A DNA stretch of 34,851 nt from Metapseudomonas boanensis (GTDB lineage: Bacteria > Pseudomonadota > Gammaproteobacteria > Pseudomonadales > Pseudomonadaceae): positions 1 to 34,851 of the forward strand of contig NZ_JAGTIS010000028.1 of the NCBI RefSeq assembly GCF_018704125.1. The letters run 5' to 3'. Under the pieces are notes generated by a model. That model worked only from the letters and a program-made list of their open reading frames with translations. It did no database searches and was not told where the DNA came from. Shown here piece after piece: positions 16,199 to 23,199 of the stretch. The translations under genes were made by a program, and so were the position numbers. Within the stretch, counting starts at the first letter, position 1, and every line of letters begins with the position of its first letter.

Positions 16199-17191
16199 AT
16201 GGATAGCATTCTGCAGGATGGCTTCGGTCGCAGCATCGATTACCTTCGCATGTCGGTGACTGATCGCTGCGACTTCCGCTGTGTCTACTGCATGGCCGAG
16301 GACATGACTTTCCTACCGCGTCAGCAGGTACTCGGCCTGGAGGAGTTATATCGCCTGGCGGCGCTGTTCGTGCGCAACGGGGTGAAGAAGATCCGCCTCA
16401 CCGGCGGCGAGCCGCTGGTGCGCAAGGGCATCGTCCAGCTGTGCGCGCAGATCGCCGCCTTGCCAGGGCTGCGCGAACTGGTGATGACCAGCAACGGCTC
16501 GCAGCTGGCCAAGCTGGCGCAACCGCTGGCCGACGCCGGGGTCAAGCGCCTCAATATCAGCCTGGACAGCCTTGATGCACAGCGCTTTCGGGCGATTACC
16601 CGTACCGGCGACTTGGCCCCGGTGCTGGCCGGCATCGACGTGGCGAGCGCCGCCGGCTTTGCCCGGATCAAGCTCAATACCGTGGTGATGCAGGGGCGCA
16701 ATGCCGACGAGGTTCTCGACCTGGTCGACTATGCGGTGAACCGCGGCCTGGACATAAGCTTTATCGAGGAAATGCCGCTGGGTGAGGTGGGTCGCTCGCG
16801 TGGCGAAAGCTATTGCTCCAGCGACTGGGTGCGAGAGCGTATCGCCGAGCGCTACAGCCTGCTCGATAGTGCCGAGCAGAGCGGCGGACCGGCGCGCTAT
16901 GTGCGCGTCAGGGATTTCCCTGCAAGCCGTATCGGCTTTATCTCACCGCACAGCCACAACTTCTGCGGCACCTGCAACCGCGTGCGCCTGACCGTAGAAG
17001 GGCGCCTGTTGCTGTGCCTCGGGCACGAAAACTCCATCGACCTGCGCGCCTTGCTGCGCCGCCATCCGCAAAGCGATGCGCCCCTGTTGCAGGCGATCCA
17101 CGTCGGCCTGGCGCGCAAACCGTTGCGCCACGAATTCAACGTTGCCGGCGAGGTGCAGGTGCTACGCTTCATGAACGCCAGCGGTGGTTGA
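16199..17191 (+). CDS. moaA: GTP 3',8-cyclase MoaA (molybdenum cofactor biosynthesis)
   Basis: This 330-residue radical SAM enzyme performs the first step of molybdopterin synthesis, GTP to 3',8-cyclo-GTP. The N-terminal cluster motif is C24xxxC28xxC31 ([12 protein letters not shown]). [11 protein letters not shown] follows, and the C-terminal cluster cysteines lie in [11 protein letters not shown] plus a later Cys in LLLCLG. The chain ends in Gly-Gly, as active MoaA proteins do. The ATG at 16199 matches usual Pseudomonas MoaA N-termini; a frame open from 16166 is not needed. It follows the FAH gene by 52 bp on the same strand, so it is probably expressed with the molybdoenzyme and boosts cofactor supply. 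This is likely an accessory copy beside a housekeeping moaA elsewhere. Confidence 0.93.
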   Translation: MDSILQDGFGRSIDYLRMSVTDRCDFRCVYCMAEDMTFLPRQQVLGLEELYRLAALFVRNGVKKIRLTGGEPLVRKGIVQLCAQIAALPGLRELVMTSNGSQLAKLAQPLADAGVKRLNISLDSLDAQRFRAITRTGDLAPVLAGIDVASAAGFARIKLNTVVMQGRNADEVLDLVDYAVNRGLDISFIEEMPLGEVGRSRGESYCSSDWVRERIAERYSLLDSAEQSGGPARYVRVRDFPASRIGFISPHSHNFCGTCNRVRLTVEGRLLLCLGHENSIDLRALLRRHPQSDAPLLQAIHVGLARKPLRHEFNVAGEVQVLRFMNASGG

Positions 17192-17272
17192 CCCTCTTGA
17201 AAAAATGCAGCAAGCGCAGCTACCTCCCAAGAAATGGTCGTCCATTCGTTCTGCCATACCAAAGGGGCAAGC

Positions 17273-17641
17273 ATGTTCAAACCAGGCCATCTGCATCTCA
17301 CCACTCCACTCGACAGGCCGCACCTACCGAAGTTCGACATCGACGTGCTCTACGAGGTCCGCCGCGACCCGGTCGAAGGCGTACTGATGCATTTCAAGGT
17401 GGTCGGCACCATCGGTGGGCGCGAGTTCTGCGAAGAATTCGATCTGCATCGCGATACCGCCTTCAACTTTGCCAGCCCGATAACCAGGGCATTGGTCAAA
17501 CACGGCCTGCCACTCAACGCCGGCCCGATCATGCCCGAGCATGCCGATTACGACGCCATGTTCGAGGACATCCGCCTGCAACTAGGTGGGCAATCGGGCG
17601 AGCCCGTCGACTTCGATCACCTCGACAAGGATGGCCTGTGA
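17273..17641 (+). CDS. DUF5064-like small protein
   Basis: This 122-residue soluble protein has no signal or membrane segment. It begins MFKPGHLHLT and contains VGTIGGREFCEEFDLHRDTA and FNFASPITRALVKHGLP. These resemble the DUF5064 family found mainly in Pseudomonas, recognised from memory only. No function is known. The ATG at 17273 is preferred to the upstream in-frame ATG (17234) because the family motif begins there and AAAGGGG lies upstream. It lies 81 bp after moaA on the same strand; whether it belongs to the same transcript is unclear. Confidence 0.75.
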   Translation: MFKPGHLHLTTPLDRPHLPKFDIDVLYEVRRDPVEGVLMHFKVVGTIGGREFCEEFDLHRDTAFNFASPITRALVKHGLPLNAGPIMPEHADYDAMFEDIRLQLGGQSGEPVDFDHLDKDGL

Positions 17642-17755
17642 ATCCCATGGTAGTTGGCAGGTGCAGCCACTGTTGACGCTTTTCACCTCGCGCCTGCCCA
17701 GAAGCAGGTGCCCATCGTGGGAAGGGGGCATGCACTCCAGCGCGGCCAACCGACT

Positions 17756-18040
17756 TCATGTCAAAAGGCCCTGTAGCGTCTGCTCGTTGTAGGGCGAAGG
17801 CAGGGCCACGGTCGTGCCGGACACTATCCTGTCGAGATCAATCCCTTCTTCCTCGAAGGTTAAGGCGAACTCATGATTTCCTTCGCACAAGTCGTCAAGC
17901 ACATGGCTGGCCAATCTCGAACGCATAACCGGATCGCCTGGGATGAGGCGCAGCAGTGCGTTGTCCCATTCGTAATCATCGGCTGCGTGCTGCACATTGG
18001 TAACCGAATCATTCGCTATTCCCTGCAACTGATCCAGCCG
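17756..18040 (-). pseudogene. TetR regulator remnant (C-terminal domain only)
   Basis: The leftward frame here encodes a segment that aligns with the ligand-binding half of the TetR protein at 20561. ADDYEWDNALLRLI matches ADDHQWANALLRII, and MRSRLASHVLDDLCEG matches IRSRLATHVLDDLREG, followed by TFEEEGIDLDRIVSGTT against TFADEGVAMDIVVSCTT. The helix-turn-helix half is missing: the homology stops where the SulP gene begins on the other strand at 18052. The C-terminus is also short. It is most likely a broken duplicate of the downstream TetR gene or of a close relative. The rest of the gap 17642-18051 shows no gene. Confidence 0.75.
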
Positions 18041-18051
18041 AAAGGTGGCGT

Positions 18052-19734
18052 GTGGACCCGCATCTGAAGACTTCGAGGGCCGCTCACACCGGCACCGCGC
18101 CACTTCGCCTCGAAATCGTATCGGGGCTTACGGCTGCAGCAGTCGTACTGCCCAAAGCAATGGCCTACGCGACTGTCGCGGGTCTACCGGTTGCCGTCGG
18201 TCTGTATACCGCCTTCGTTCCGATGCTGATTTACGCACTCCTAGGGACATCCCGAGTACTCAGTGTTAGCTCCACTGCGACACTGGCGATCCTGACCGGG
18301 GCGCAGATCGGTTCGGCTGCACCGGACGGCGACCCAGGGAAGCTGATCACGGCAACTGCAACGCTAACTGCACTGGTTGGCACGATGCTGCTCCTGGCCC
18401 GACTAATACGCCTGGGGTTTCTCGCGAACTTCATTTCAACCCCGGTGTTGAGCGGCTTCAAGGCGGGGGTCGGCCTGGTCATCGTGCTGGACCAGGTGCC
18501 CAAACTCTTGGGCATCCACATCGTCAACCAAAGTTTTTTTGCCGACTTCCTCAACATTGTGCATCACGCGCCAGAGAGTTCCCTGATCACGCTGGTGGTT
18601 TCTGCCGCGGCGCTCCTGATGCTCATCGTCATGGAGCGTCTATGGGCCCATTCGCCAGCACCGTTGCTTGTGGTTGGTGGCAGCATCCTCGCTTCATGGT
18701 TCTTCAGCCTGCAGGCTCAGGGGGCTTCGACGGTCGGTGTGATTCCACAAGGGTTGCCTGCTTTGGTGTTGCCCGATCTCGCGTTGATCGAGCAGATGGT
18801 GCCGGGTGCGCTCGGGATCGCGCTGATGAGTTTTACCGAAACGATTGCGGCAGGGCGCGCCTTTGTCCGAACAGTCGATCCTCCCATCAATGCAGACCGC
18901 GAGTTGATCGCCACCGGTCTCGGTAACCTCGGGGGGGCATTTCTCGGCGCGATGCCGGCTGGTGGTGGCACCTCCCAGACGGCTGTTGTACGCGCCACTG
19001 GCGGGCAGTCTCAGGTGGTTTCGGTTGTCACTGCCGGCGTAGCTTTTGCCACTATGCTGCTGCTCTCCGGGCTGCTCGGGTTCCTGCCGCATGCCACGCT
19101 GGCCGCTATCGTCATCTACTTCTCGGTCGGGCTGATCCAGCCACGGGAGTTCCTGGCCATTCGCAAGGTGCGCCCCATGGAGTTCTACTGGGCGCTCGTA
19201 GCTGCGATCGGGGTATTGCTGCTTGGCACGCTACAGGGGATCACGGTGGCGATCGTCGTATCCTTGGTTAGCCTGGCCTACCAGATCGCTCGTCCGCGCG
19301 TGTATGTCCTCGGGCGCAAGCGTGGTACCGACGTGTTACGCCCTTTGTCAGAAGAACACCCCGATGACGAGACTTTCGAGGGGCTACTGATGGTGCGGCC
19401 GGAGGGGCACCTATTCTTCCTCAATGCGGACTATGTAAAGGAGCAAATCATTGCGCTGGAGGCGCGGTATCAGCCGCGCGTGGTTGTCTGGGACATGAGT
19501 GCAGTGCCCGACATCGAATACTCGGCACTGCAGGCGCTGATAGAGGGCGAGAAACACTTGGCCGCGCTAGGTACCAGTCTCTGGCTGGCTGGGTTGAATC
19601 CTGGCGTACTGGAGATGGTGCGACGTGCTGGCTTCGACGAGAAGCTCGGGCGTGCACGCATGCTGTTCAATGCCCATGCTGCGATCGAGCTCTATCAAGC
19701 ACAGGAGCCGTCCCGGGAGGGTTCAGCGCGGTAG
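18052..19734 (+). CDS. SulP family inorganic anion transporter with STAS domain
   Basis: This 560-residue inner-membrane protein has about 10-12 hydrophobic segments (residues ~20-410) beginning LEIVSGLTAAAVVLPKAMAYATVAGLP, the SulP signature region. A cytoplasmic STAS domain lies at about residues 440-550 (LFFLNADYVKEQI and WDMSAVPDIEYSALQAL). SulP proteins carry sulfate, bicarbonate, C4-dicarboxylates or related anions, and the substrate cannot be told from sequence. Sulfate or molybdate supply for the neighbouring molybdoenzyme is conceivable but unsupported. The start is a GTG with a weak ribosome site. The 5' end abuts the TetR remnant on the opposite strand, suggesting this gene arrived or moved here by rearrangement. 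Confidence 0.9.
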   Translation: MDPHLKTSRAAHTGTAPLRLEIVSGLTAAAVVLPKAMAYATVAGLPVAVGLYTAFVPMLIYALLGTSRVLSVSSTATLAILTGAQIGSAAPDGDPGKLITATATLTALVGTMLLLARLIRLGFLANFISTPVLSGFKAGVGLVIVLDQVPKLLGIHIVNQSFFADFLNIVHHAPESSLITLVVSAAALLMLIVMERLWAHSPAPLLVVGGSILASWFFSLQAQGASTVGVIPQGLPALVLPDLALIEQMVPGALGIALMSFTETIAAGRAFVRTVDPPINADRELIATGLGNLGGAFLGAMPAGGGTSQTAVVRATGGQSQVVSVVTAGVAFATMLLLSGLLGFLPHATLAAIVIYFSVGLIQPREFLAIRKVRPMEFYWALVAAIGVLLLGTLQGITVAIVVSLVSLAYQIARPRVYVLGRKRGTDVLRPLSEEHPDDETFEGLLMVRPEGHLFFLNADYVKEQIIALEARYQPRVVVWDMSAVPDIEYSALQALIEGEKHLAALGTSLWLAGLNPGVLEMVRRAGFDEKLGRARMLFNAHAAIELYQAQEPSREGSAR

Positions 19735-19735
19735 C

Positions 19736-19963
19736 TCATTCATTGGGCACGGCATTCCCTCTAGAGGCGAGCCTCGTGCAGGTTATCCCAGCCAATTGCG
19801 GCGGAGCGATTGGCAATGGCTGCGAGGGCCTCGAAGGTGCCACGGCTGCACCGATTAGCCAGATCATGTTTTCGTTGTGTTCTTCAGCGATGGTCACTGC
19901 TCCGCGGGTGGCCTCAGGCTTGATAAACAACGCTTCAACATCCGTCAGCATTAACAGCGCCAT
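19736..19963 (-). CDS. Small ORF coupled to the K+ channel gene
   Basis: This is a possible 75-residue protein whose ATG overlaps the channel stop (TGATG), the usual sign of coupling. It starts MALLMLTDVEALFIKPEA and includes NENMIWLIGAAVAP. I do not recognise a family. There is one weakly hydrophobic stretch and no signal peptide. It ends 2 bp from the convergent SulP stop. The coupling favours a real gene; the lack of any recognisable domain argues against. Confidence 0.35.
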   Translation of the reverse strand: MALLMLTDVEALFIKPEATRGAVTIAEEHNENMIWLIGAAVAPSRPSQPLPIAPPQLAGITCTRLASRGNAVPNE

Positions 19964-20403
19964 CAGTGCTTGTGGTCGTCGATTTTCGAGTGGAAAAACT
20001 GATAGATCTGATTGACCACCGCGATGAAGACGCCCGTGGATAACCCGCACATGAGGATGCCGGTCAAGCCCTCCATCAATCCGAGCAATCGCCAGGGGTT
20101 TGCCAGCACCACGTCACCGTAACCAATCGTCGCATAGGTCACGCCAGAGAAGTAAAACGCCGTTTCGAGATCGGGCAGGCACCCCAGCCACACGTAGAAT
20201 GCCCCCCAGATCGAGATCGCGATCAAATGCAGCAGAACCATATAGCAGGCAACCCACACCAACCGCGTGCTGATGGCCGCTACTCGCGTCATGGGAATAT
20301 TTCCCCTGTGGTCCAGGAACCTAAGCATCAAGGCTAGGCCAACTGCATGCACGACCACGGTAGTGGCCGCCAGCGCCCATGCGAAAAAAATGCTTGAGTA
20401 CAT
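19963..20403 (-). CDS. Two-helix potassium channel (Ion_trans_2)
   Basis: This 146-residue membrane protein has an N-terminal helix (IFFAWALAATTVVVHAVGLAL), a second hydrophobic segment (WVACYMVLLHLIAISIWGAF), a pore loop with the K+ selectivity filter TIGYGDV, and a final helix (GLMEGLTGILMCGLSTGVFIA). It is the pore module without a C-terminal RCK/TrkA-N regulatory domain. AAGGAG lies directly upstream of the ATG at 20403; a longer frame extending to 20853 overlaps the TetR gene and is not the real start. It converges on the SulP gene. A role in ion or membrane-potential balance is all that can be said. Confidence 0.9.
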   Translation of the reverse strand: MYSSIFFAWALAATTVVVHAVGLALMLRFLDHRGNIPMTRVAAISTRLVWVACYMVLLHLIAISIWGAFYVWLGCLPDLETAFYFSGVTYATIGYGDVVLANPWRLLGLMEGLTGILMCGLSTGVFIAVVNQIYQFFHSKIDDHKH

Positions 20404-20560
20404 CAAGTGCTCCTTGTGGGTGCCACCCGACTGGCCGAGATCCTGTATTGCAGTCGAATGTGTCGTACGCGGCCTGATGCCATCCGGCACTCCCCGTTGT
20501 TTCTCGGGCTGCGTCCCTGTTTGGCTGGCGTGTAAGGCCGCCGACGTTGATCGGAAGGGT

Positions 20561-21214
20561 TCAAGACGAAGCGGGCAACGGCAGCCTGGCGATCTTCCTG
20601 GCCCTGGCGGGGGTAACGCCCAGAGCCTTGAGGACCATCTCGGCGACCAGCACATCGTGCCCCGTCGCCGCGCGACCCTCGACGACCGAACGCATCGCGC
20701 CAGTTGTGCAAGACACCACGATGTCCATGGCGACGCCTTCGTCCGCGAAGGTGAAAGCCCCCTCGCGCAGGCCTTCACGCAGGTCGTCAAGTACATGGGT
20801 GGCCAGTCGCGAGCGAATGGCCTGGTCGAAATGGATGATACGCAGCAGGGCATTGGCCCATTGGTGGTCGTCGGCGGCGCGGCCGATGAACATGCGCACG
20901 CCTATCGAAAGCCGCTGGGCACCGCTTTTTACGTTCGCGCTGAGGGCGGTAATAGCGTCGGAGAACTCGGTTGCCAGGGTAATTCCCACCGCCTCCAGCA
21001 CTTCGTCGCGGGTGCGGAAGTAGTTGTAGATGGTGCCGTTGGATACCTCTGCTTCGGCGGCGACTTCGAGCAGGGCGATTTCACCCACCTCCTTGCGTGC
21101 GATAAGGCGCAGCGCCGCATCCACCAGGCCGCGACGAGTGCGCTCGCGCTTCTTGTGTCCTCGCGTGAGAGGCTGGTTCTCGTCCAGGTCTGATGGTGGA
21201 GTGGGGGTGGGCAT
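20561..21214 (-). CDS. TetR family regulator downstream of the MhpA-like monooxygenase
   Basis: This 217-residue protein has a TetR helix-turn-helix at about residues 40-70 (IALLEVAAEAEVSNGTIYNYF) after RERTRRGLVDAALRLIARKE, and a helical C-terminal ligand domain. The ATG at 21214 lies 2 bp after the monooxygenase stop, so the two are co-transcribed and probably translationally coupled; the upstream extension of the frame lies inside the monooxygenase gene. It probably controls the monooxygenase operon, possibly through the A/T-rich palindrome at 22944-22961. It is clearly related to the remnant at 17756 and more distantly to the TetR protein at 6759. Confidence 0.92.
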   Translation of the reverse strand: MPTPTPPSDLDENQPLTRGHKKRERTRRGLVDAALRLIARKEVGEIALLEVAAEAEVSNGTIYNYFRTRDEVLEAVGITLATEFSDAITALSANVKSGAQRLSIGVRMFIGRAADDHQWANALLRIIHFDQAIRSRLATHVLDDLREGLREGAFTFADEGVAMDIVVSCTTGAMRSVVEGRAATGHDVLVAEMVLKALGVTPARARKIARLPLPASS

Positions 21215-21216
21215 AC

Positions 21217-22872
21217 TCAGGCTCGCATTCGAAGGGGCTCGCCGATGGTAAAGGAAACACTGTCGGCGGTGGAGTCGCCGCTGGACATCAGGTCCATGCA
21301 GGTTTGAACCAGCTTCGCGGCCTGTTTGCTGGGGGCGTGGTGCATGACATGGCGGTCGGGGCGTACCACGACAAGCGTGCCCTTGGGCGCCAGCGGCAGG
21401 ATGGCATGGTTGAGATCTTCGATGAATGCGCAGTTTCCGCCAGGGCGCTGGCCGCATGCTCCCAAGTGCAGGAAGTTGCCCCCTAGATTGACCCAGGATA
21501 CGACCTGGGCAGGGGATAGCAGCGAGAGTGGATCGACACCGAATCCAACCAGGGTGAGATGGTCACCCAGAGCCTCGTCGCTCAGGTGTACCTGCTGTTT
21601 GGCGTTGCGCACCCAGGCTTGAGGAAACAGGCCACCGCGAACCAGCTTGTCGCGTCGCCGATGGCGGACGAACAGGCCCTGCCGGAAGATGTGCTTTGGC
21701 TTGATTGCCAACTCCTCGAAGTACTTCCGGGTAGCGGGCGTCAACGCCAACGTGCGCATCAATCCATGAATGAGGAAGGCTGCCAGTTTGTTCCGAGGCA
21801 TCACCAGGCGGCCCATCAGCTTGGCCATGTCGATCATGGCTTTGGCGTGGGGGCGGCGCTCCTCGTCATAGGTGTCCAGCACCGAGGGCGAGGCTTGACC
21901 TCCCAGGACCCAGGCGAGTTTCCAGGCCAGGTTGGCGACATCCCGCAGCCCGGCCACGAGTCCCTGGCCGACGAAGGGGGGCGTGATATGGGCGGCATCC
22001 CCGACCAGGAAGATGCGTCCCTTGCTGAAGCTGTTGCAGCAGCGGGCATGGAAGCGATACACGGCCTTGCGCTCGATCTGCAGCTCCCGTGGATCGATCC
22101 AGGGAGCGATCAGCCTGGCGATGCTTTCCGGGCTTTCCATCTGCTCACGCGTCTCACCCGGACGCAGCATGAACTCCCAGCGCTCCCGGCCGCCTGGCGC
22201 TGGCATATGCGGAGCGGGGCGCTCGGGATCGCAGATGAACTCGACATGATCGATGGCGGACTGGTGCCGGTTGCCAGCGTCGACGATCAGCCAGTCTTCG
22301 GCATAGGTCTCGCCCTTGAAGTCCTGGCCGATCAGGCTTCTGACCCTGGAGCTGGCGCCATCGGCACCCACCAGGTATCGGGCGCGAATGAGGTGTCTCC
22401 TACCCTTCTGATCCCTTATCGAGGCGACCACGCAATCCGGCTCTTCGGCCAGGCTTTCGAGCTTGAGTCCGCCCATGCTGGTCACCGAAGCGAGCTGCGA
22501 GATCTTGTCGCGCATCGCGTGCTCCAGGTCGGGTTGGTAGAAGGTCACCAGCTTGGGATGGCCGTCGATGCAACCCGCCGTATTGGCCCGAGCGAACTGC
22601 CCGAGCACCGGCGAGTGCATACGCACCTCGGGAATCACGATCTTCTCGAAAGCGTCCTCGGCCAATCCGGCGAGTTGCAGGATGCGCAGCGCTTCGTTGT
22701 CCAGGGCAATGGCTCGGGGCATCAACAGGACCTCATGGGTCTTGTCCAGAACCAGGGTGCTTACGCCATAGCGACCCAGTAGTGCGGCGAGTGTCGCCCC
22801 AGCGGGGCCGTAGCCCACTACCAGTACATCGACCACATCCGGCGGCAGTTCGGAGCATTTCTTGTTGTTCAT
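21217..22872 (-). CDS. MhpA-like FAD-dependent aromatic monooxygenase
   Basis: This 551-residue class A flavin monooxygenase resembles 3-(3-hydroxyphenyl)propionate 2-hydroxylase (MhpA) in length and sequence. It has the FAD-binding GYGPAGATLAALLG near residue 20, the DG motif YLVGADGASSRVR, and the GD motif GRIFLVGDAAHITPPFVGQG. It would insert one O atom from O2, using NAD(P)H, ortho to a phenolic hydroxyl to make a catechol for extradiol cleavage. The ATG at 22872 (MNNKK) is preferred to the longer frame from 22917 because the Rossmann motif then lies at the usual distance. The TetR gene follows 2 bp downstream. The exact substrate is not predictable; the gene symbol is withheld. Confidence 0.9.
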   Translation of the reverse strand: MNNKKCSELPPDVVDVLVVGYGPAGATLAALLGRYGVSTLVLDKTHEVLLMPRAIALDNEALRILQLAGLAEDAFEKIVIPEVRMHSPVLGQFARANTAGCIDGHPKLVTFYQPDLEHAMRDKISQLASVTSMGGLKLESLAEEPDCVVASIRDQKGRRHLIRARYLVGADGASSRVRSLIGQDFKGETYAEDWLIVDAGNRHQSAIDHVEFICDPERPAPHMPAPGGRERWEFMLRPGETREQMESPESIARLIAPWIDPRELQIERKAVYRFHARCCNSFSKGRIFLVGDAAHITPPFVGQGLVAGLRDVANLAWKLAWVLGGQASPSVLDTYDEERRPHAKAMIDMAKLMGRLVMPRNKLAAFLIHGLMRTLALTPATRKYFEELAIKPKHIFRQGLFVRHRRRDKLVRGGLFPQAWVRNAKQQVHLSDEALGDHLTLVGFGVDPLSLLSPAQVVSWVNLGGNFLHLGACGQRPGGNCAFIEDLNHAILPLAPKGTLVVVRPDRHVMHHAPSKQAAKLVQTCMDLMSSGDSTADSVSFTIGEPLRMRA

Positions 22873-23199
22873 ATCGAGCCCTTGTTGTGATTGAAATCGT
22901 GAAACGCGAGGTCTCATCGTCAGGCAGGGTCAAGGTATGTAAAATTGAAATATTTTTCAATATTGGTGTTTCTGTCATGTTTCGCAGGATCATTCCGACG
23001 CCAGGGCGAGGCCGCGCAGTCTCTGCCGAAGACGGTCCAATAACAGATGTTGTGCGCGACCGCCCACCTGCCGCCTTGTAGGTTTCCGACCGGGGAGGCT
23101 TGGCTTGCACGTCGATAAGCGTTGTCATCGGAGCAACGGAGCAGGTTCCAGCCGCCGAGGCACAACGGTGTTTTTGTCTTAAGATTTCAGGAATCAAGC
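22873..23199. promoter_or_regulatory. Divergent intergenic region, monooxygenase / RND regulator
   Basis: These 327 bp separate the leftward monooxygenase and the rightward ATPase regulator; no gene is supported. They hold an A/T-rich island (about 22935-22980) containing the perfect inverted repeat listed next, which contrasts with the GC-rich flanks, and an AGGA ribosome site at 23189-23192 for the GTG start at 23200. Clear -35/-10 pairs could not be assigned by eye. Confidence 0.5.
22944..22961. promoter_or_regulatory. Inverted repeat, candidate operator of the second TetR
   Basis: ATTGAAA-TATT-TTTCAAT has perfect 7-bp arms around a 4-bp centre. It lies 72 bp upstream of the monooxygenase ATG in an A/T-rich island. 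Position and symmetry suit binding by the TetR protein encoded in the same operon; assignment is by inference. Confidence 0.5.

Noticed and set aside
18052-19734. Dedicated molybdate transporter for the molybdoenzyme
   Set aside because: It is an ordinary SulP protein with a STAS domain and no sign of molybdate specificity. It is separated from the island by a regulator remnant.
20404-20853. N-terminal extension of the K+ channel frame
   Set aside because: It overlaps the TetR gene in another frame and is Arg/Ser-rich, whereas the ATG at 20403 has AAGGAG upstream and starts the first helix.
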